A stretch of DNA of 64,000 nucleotides from Flavobacterium sediminilitoris (GTDB lineage Bacteria > Bacteroidota > Bacteroidia > Flavobacteriales > Flavobacteriaceae). The notes beneath the pieces were generated by a model. That model saw nothing but the letters and a program-made list of their open reading frames with translations. It had not been told where the DNA came from and searched no databases. Location of the stretch: NCBI RefSeq assembly GCF_023008245.1, contig NZ_CP090145.1, positions 2,790,001 to 2,854,000 of the forward strand, read 5' to 3'. A program made the translations under genes and the position numbers. Below are positions 59,814-64,000 of the stretch, piece by piece; the stretch's first letter is position 1; each line of letters opens with the position of its first letter.

Positions 59814-60664
59814 TGAAAAATCTTAATAATATTTCTACTGAAAATTTAATTGATTGGTATACTAATATAGTAAACAATAAAGACCATGGAGATATAAGAG
59901 ATAATCTATTAGCACTAACAGATGATATAAAAAATAGATTTGATGATTATATAGATAAGTTTAGTTCTAGTGAATTAATTACAATTGAAGATTCTTTATA
60001 TATACAAAATCATCCTAATTTGGTTAGTTGTTATAAAAGTGAGGGGAATACTTTAAAATTATTAAAGAAAGCTATAAAAGATAATCAAGATAATGATTTA
60101 AAAGGTGTTTGTCAGTATTGTGGAATTCTAAAACCTAAAACTTATGATCATTATTTACCAATTTCAATATATCCTGAATTTTCAGCTTTAGCAATAAACT
60201 TAATACCATGCTGTAAAGATTGCAACGGAAAGAAAAAGAACTATTGGAAAGAAAATCAAGAAAGAGGAATTATAAATTTTTATATTGATAATATTCCTGA
60301 TAGTCAATTTCTCTTTGGGAATGTTATATTTGTATCAGGTATTCCACATATCGAATATCAATTATTGAATCCCAATAATATTATCAACTCCTTCTTTTTT
60401 GACATTGCTAAGAAGCATTATAAAAGACTCGAATTATTACAATTGTTCAAAGATACATCTACGGATGAATTAGGAGAAATGATAAGAATGTTCAAAATAT
60501 ATGTTGCAAACCCTACGGTTGAAGATTTAAGTCAAAAATTAAATACTGATGCTAATCAATTACAAATGCAGTTTGGATTGAATTACTGGAAAGCAGTAAT
60601 GAGACTTACACTTTCACAATCTGAACCCTTTTTAAATTATTTAATAAACCAAATAAACAAATGA
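59813..60664 (+). CDS. HNH endonuclease, Septu PtuB-like
   Basis: A 283-residue protein with an HNH nuclease core of about residues 98-145: CQYC (Cys100, Cys103), YDHYLP (Asp112-His113), Asn129, and the second zinc pair CCKDCNGKKK (Cys134, Cys137). The N- and C-terminal regions are helical and without known domain. Translation is coupled to the ATPase by a 1-bp overlap and to hsdM by a 4-bp overlap. Together with the ATPase it would act as an ATP-regulated nuclease. Confidence 0.8.
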   Translation: MKNLNNISTENLIDWYTNIVNNKDHGDIRDNLLALTDDIKNRFDDYIDKFSSSELITIEDSLYIQNHPNLVSCYKSEGNTLKLLKKAIKDNQDNDLKGVCQYCGILKPKTYDHYLPISIYPEFSALAINLIPCCKDCNGKKKNYWKENQERGIINFYIDNIPDSQFLFGNVIFVSGIPHIEYQLLNPNNIINSFFFDIAKKHYKRLELLQLFKDTSTDELGEMIRMFKIYVANPTVEDLSQKLNTDANQLQMQFGLNYWKAVMRLTLSQSEPFLNYLINQINK

Positions 60665-62154
60665 GCAAAGAAAACACAAACGCATCCAGTATAGTCAGTA
60701 AAGTATGGGCTTTTTGCCAAACCCTTAGAGACGATGGTGTTGGGTATGGTGATTACTTGGAACAACTAACGTATTTGTTGTTCCTAAAAATGGCAGATGA
60801 ATACACTAAACCACCACACAATAGAACCATGCCTATTCCTAGCGAGTTTGCTTGGGAAACCTTAACTAATAAAAGTGGTAGCGAGTTGGAAAGCCATTAT
60901 AACATAATGTTACGCGAACTGGCAAAAGAAAAAGGAATATTAGGACAAATCTTTGTCAAGAGTCAAAACAAAATACAAGACCCAGCCAAGTTGTATAAGC
61001 TCATCGCTTTAATCAATGCCGAAAGTTGGATTTTAATGGGCGTAAAAGACAAAGGGGATATCTATGAAGGTATTTTAGAAAAGAACGCAGAAGACACTAA
61101 GAGTGGAGCGGGTCAGTACTTTACCCCAAGACCTTTAATTAAGGCTATGGTAGAATGTCTGCAACCCGAACCTATGAAAACCATTGCGGATCCAGCTTGT
61201 GGTACAGGAGGTTTCTTTTTAGCAGCTTATGATTGGATTGTAGAAAATCGTAACCTAGATAAAGAGGCAGCCAAGTTCTTGAAATATGAAACGTTTTTTG
61301 GTAATGAAATTGTAGCGAGTACAAGACGTTTGGCTTTAATGAATTTGTTTTTGCATAACATTGGAGACATTGATTCTGATAATTTTATTTCACCAAATGA
61401 TTCCTTAATAACCGATTCAGGCACTCGTTTTGATTACATCCTTGCCAATCCACCTTTTGGTAAAAAAAGTAGCATGACGTTTACCAATGCAGACGGTGAA
61501 CAAGAAAAAGAAGATTTAACGTATAACCGTCAAGACTTTTGGGTAACAACAAGCAATAAGCAGTTGAATTTTGTGCAACACATTCGCACTATGCTTAAAA
61601 CTACAGGTCAAGCCGCAGTAGTATTACCTGATAATGTTTTATTTGAAGGTGGTGTGGGTGAAACAGTTCGTAAGAAATTATTAGAAACTACCGATTTACA
61701 CACTATTTTACGTTTGCCTACAGGTATTTTCTATGCCAATGGTGTAAAAGCAAATGTGTTATTCTTTGATGGAAAACCGTCAAGCAAAGAACCTTGGACA
61801 AAAGAGGTTTGGGTCTATGATTATAGAACCAATGTACATCATACCTTAAAAAAGAATCCTTTAAAACTTTCCGATTTAAAAGACTTCATTGATTTATATA
61901 AATCTGGCAATAGAGCTAAACGAAAAGAAACCTACAATGCAGAAACCAATCCAGAAGGACGTTGGAGAAAGTTTGGTTATGATGAAATTATAGCAAGAGA
62001 TAAAACTAGTTTAGATATCACATGGTTAAAAGACAAATCATTAGCGGATTTAGATAACTTACCTGACCCTGATGAATTGGCTTTGGATATAGTAGAGAAT
62101 ATTGAGGCTGGTTTGGAGAGTTTTAGAGCGATAATTACGAGTTTGAAAAATTAA
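60661..62154 (+). CDS. hsdM: Type I restriction-modification DNA methyltransferase
   Basis: N6-adenine methyltransferase subunit of the type I system, 497 residues. N-terminal helical domain (KVWAFCQTLRDDGVGYGDYL), then SAGAGQYFTPRPLIKAM read as AGQYFTPRPLI, SAM motif I DPACGTGGF from Asp177, and catalytic NPPF at Asn263. The C-terminal tail has KDKSLADLDNLPDPDELALD. Its GC-richer base use matches hsdR, not the genes between, which indicates the hsdR/S/M set was once contiguous. It is last in the operon, an unusual place, after six inserted genes. Confidence 0.95.
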   Translation: MSKENTNASSIVSKVWAFCQTLRDDGVGYGDYLEQLTYLLFLKMADEYTKPPHNRTMPIPSEFAWETLTNKSGSELESHYNIMLRELAKEKGILGQIFVKSQNKIQDPAKLYKLIALINAESWILMGVKDKGDIYEGILEKNAEDTKSGAGQYFTPRPLIKAMVECLQPEPMKTIADPACGTGGFFLAAYDWIVENRNLDKEAAKFLKYETFFGNEIVASTRRLALMNLFLHNIGDIDSDNFISPNDSLITDSGTRFDYILANPPFGKKSSMTFTNADGEQEKEDLTYNRQDFWVTTSNKQLNFVQHIRTMLKTTGQAAVVLPDNVLFEGGVGETVRKKLLETTDLHTILRLPTGIFYANGVKANVLFFDGKPSSKEPWTKEVWVYDYRTNVHHTLKKNPLKLSDLKDFIDLYKSGNRAKRKETYNAETNPEGRWRKFGYDEIIARDKTSLDITWLKDKSLADLDNLPDPDELALDIVENIEAGLESFRAIITSLKN

Positions 62155-62305
62155 ACGGACTACTTTTAGAAAAAATGTAAAAAAGTAAAATACAGTTTAA
62201 TATTCCTATATGCCTAAGTACTTCAATTGAAAAATGAATCACTATCTATTTTGTAATAATTTGAAATAATTGCAACCAAAAACTTTTATCAATAAGAGTA
62301 AAACC

Positions 62306-63532
62306 ATGGATTTAAAAAATATAACAAACTTGTTGCATCAAGTAAATACAATCTCTAAGTATAATAAAGAACTTGCTCGACTTAATGGAGAAAATTTTAA
62401 TATTTTTTCCATTCTTGGGATGGAATCAGATGAAAATAAAACACATTCAAGATTTATTGCCGAACTTTTAAATCCAAAAGGTTCACATGATTTAGGTGCT
62501 ATTTTTCTTGAATTATTTTTAAAACAAATCGATTTAAATACGGTATCTTTAGATAGCAACAATACCAATGTTTTTATAGAAAAATCGATTGGTAAAACAA
62601 ATTATTTAGATAAATCAGGAGGACGCATAGATATCGCCTTAATAGATGATAAGAATCACAGCATATATATTGAAAATAAAATATATGCAAATGATCAAAA
62701 TGCCCAAATTGAAAGGTATTACAATCATAATACAGATAAAAGTACTGTCCTATATTTAACACTACTAGGTAACGAACCTACACAAAAAAGCAAGGGCAAT
62801 TTAGTATCAGGTACAGATTTTCATTGCATCTCTTATAAATATACGATTGTTGAATGGCTAGAAAAATGTGTAAAAGAAGCATCAACACAACCAGTGCTGA
62901 GAGAAACCATTAAACAATACATCATTTTAATTAATAAACTAACAGGACAATTAACAAACCAAAAAATGGAAGAAGACGTAATAAAACTTATTCAAGCTAA
63001 TTTTGAAAGTGCAAGTCTGATAAATTCAAATTTTGACAATGCTAAATTTAGTATTGCAGAAAAAGTAAGAAATAGATTATTTCAAAGATTTGAAGTAACT
63101 TTTTCAGAAAAATATCGAATGATAAAGTCAGGAAAAATTAGTGATACGTATGCTAAGATTATGTTTTATCCTATATCATATCAAGATTTAGGAATATCTA
63201 TTAGTATTGAATCTTTTAGTGGAAATGGACACCATCAAGGTAAGCTATTTATCGGTTTTTTAGATATAGGAGATAACAATAGATCCCTTTTTAGTGAATT
63301 TAATGTTCCTATATGGGGATGGTGGCGTAATTTAATAGAGTTTAATAATTTTGAAGGCCTTCCAGTTAGTTTTAAAGATATAAATCTCTTACAACTATTG
63401 ATTAATGAAGAAAAAGCAATAGATAATTTAGTAGAAACACTATTTAGCCAAACAAAAAATTATATAGATGAAAATGAATTTATATTGTTAGAAATATATA
63501 AAAAACTGCATCTTATAACTCAAAATAAATAA
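62306..63532 (+). CDS. PD-(D/E)XK nuclease superfamily protein (PF14281 type)
   Basis: A 408-residue protein from the ATG at 62306; an in-frame TTG 12 codons earlier is less likely. The N-terminal part has KTHSRFIAELLNPKGSHDLG and the nuclease core GGRIDIALIDD (Asp109) followed by IYIENKIYANDQNAQIERY (Glu123, Lys125), typical of the PD-(D/E)XK nuclease superfamily domain PF14281. The C-terminal half is not recognised. It is 151 bp after hsdM, so it probably has its own promoter, and it is the last gene before the right repeat array. A defence role is inferred from position. Confidence 0.8.
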   Translation: MDLKNITNLLHQVNTISKYNKELARLNGENFNIFSILGMESDENKTHSRFIAELLNPKGSHDLGAIFLELFLKQIDLNTVSLDSNNTNVFIEKSIGKTNYLDKSGGRIDIALIDDKNHSIYIENKIYANDQNAQIERYYNHNTDKSTVLYLTLLGNEPTQKSKGNLVSGTDFHCISYKYTIVEWLEKCVKEASTQPVLRETIKQYIILINKLTGQLTNQKMEEDVIKLIQANFESASLINSNFDNAKFSIAEKVRNRLFQRFEVTFSEKYRMIKSGKISDTYAKIMFYPISYQDLGISISIESFSGNGHHQGKLFIGFLDIGDNNRSLFSEFNVPIWGWWRNLIEFNNFEGLPVSFKDINLLQLLINEEKAIDNLVETLFSQTKNYIDENEFILLEIYKKLHLITQNK

Positions 63533-63627
63533 ACTAGTAAAAAATAGATGTATAAAAGACATACAACTGAGAATTCAATGAAATGTATATCGAACTCAAG
63601 TTAATTCATAGCTCATAGTTTTTCATT

Positions 63628-64000
63628 ACTCACAATCTTGTCATTCCGACGCTAGGAGGAATCCTATTAGTAACAATCAATCACACCACCTTGTCATGCT
63701 GTAAGCATCCCATAAGTAGCTCCACAAAACAATTCAAAGATTCATTTCTAACTTCTAACTTTTCATTTCCCCACCATCTTTCATTCCGACGCTAGGAGGA
63801 ACCCCATTAATAACAATCAATCACACATCTTGTCATGCTGTAAGCATCCATAAGTAGCTCCCCAAACCAATTCAACACTTCATTTCTAACTTTTCATTTC
63901 CCCATCATCTTGTCATTCCGACGCTAGGAGGAATCTCATTAGCAACAATCAATCACACCATCTTGTCATGCTGTAAGCATCCCATAAGTAGCTCCACAAA
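63628..64000. repeat. Second array of the ~140-bp repeat (right border of the island)
   Basis: Copies begin near 63637, 63778 and 63909, the last running past the window end, in the same orientation as the array at 50400. The first copy is nearly identical to the second copy of the left array (identical over 63658-63759 versus 50561-50662), which shares the CCTATTAG...CACCACC and AAAACAATTCAAAG variants. So the two arrays are related by copying or recombination and not only by common family. Confidence 0.9.

Noticed and set aside
1..64000. tRNA or rRNA genes, integrase, transposase
   Set aside because: None recognised on reading both strands; the island therefore has no visible mobility enzyme inside the window.

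Overview
The window is AT-rich and gene-dense. It looks like a chromosomal segment of a marine or aquatic Flavobacteriaceae (Bacteroidota). Supporting signs are TAnnTTTG-type -7 promoter boxes, many small Cys-lipoproteins, menaquinone genes, a GH92 mannosidase, a LETM1-related protein, a Bacteroidota-type class I lanthipeptide precursor (LSLNKETV leader ending in GG), and intergenic repeats beginning CTTGTCATTCCGAC. I saw no rRNA or tRNA gene, no transposase and no CRISPR array. The species cannot be fixed from the sequence alone.

Layout. Positions 12-5083 (minus) hold a four-gene envelope operon: C1 peptidase, GH92 mannosidase, bPH-type membrane protein, serine hydrolase lipoprotein. Positions 5267-11247 (plus) are the menaquinone locus menB, two YdbS/YdbT-like PH genes, menA, a UPF0173 metallohydrolase and menC. 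Positions 11307-14927 are housekeeping genes (lipoprotein, MiaE, glycosyltransferase, Nudix, Cys-cluster protein). Positions 15376-21006 are a compact lanthipeptide cluster: precursor, LanC, luciferase-like flavin oxidoreductase and full-length LanB, with a strong hairpin after the precursor gene and no transporter or leader protease nearby. Positions 21033-34522 are mixed core genes: SRPBCC-GyrI membrane protein, MazG-like pyrophosphohydrolase, ilvE, DUF4920 and CxxCH lipoproteins, mnmD, divergent oxyR/dps, SulP plus two beta carbonic anhydrases, LETM1-related protein, cation/H+ antiporter. Positions 34735-41107 (minus) are a beta-oxidation operon led by a marR gene whose promoter carries a perfect 24-bp palindrome, followed by an acyl-CoA ligase (41228-43000). 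Positions 43113-49958 hold an LtaS-like sulfatase-fold enzyme with a phosphatase, two lipoproteins and an S9 peptidase.

The most unusual part is 50400-64000. A roughly 12-kb defence island lies between two arrays of the same ~140-bp direct repeat (eight copies at 50400-51467; three copies from 63637 running off the window). Its plus-strand genes are almost end to end: hsdR, a PD-(D/E)XK nuclease, a TIR-like protein with a C-terminal hydrophobic helix, hsdS, a DUF3644/HEPN-like protein, a GIY-YIG nuclease, an AAA ATPase plus HNH nuclease pair resembling Septu (PtuAB), and hsdM; a separate PD-(D/E)XK gene follows. A type I restriction-modification system has thus been split by at least three sets of accessory defence-like genes that probably share one promoter (51519-51546). 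hsdR also contains seven copies of a 27-bp in-frame repeat between its two helicase lobes. The individual families are known; this nested arrangement and the repeat borders are the best candidates for something not yet described.
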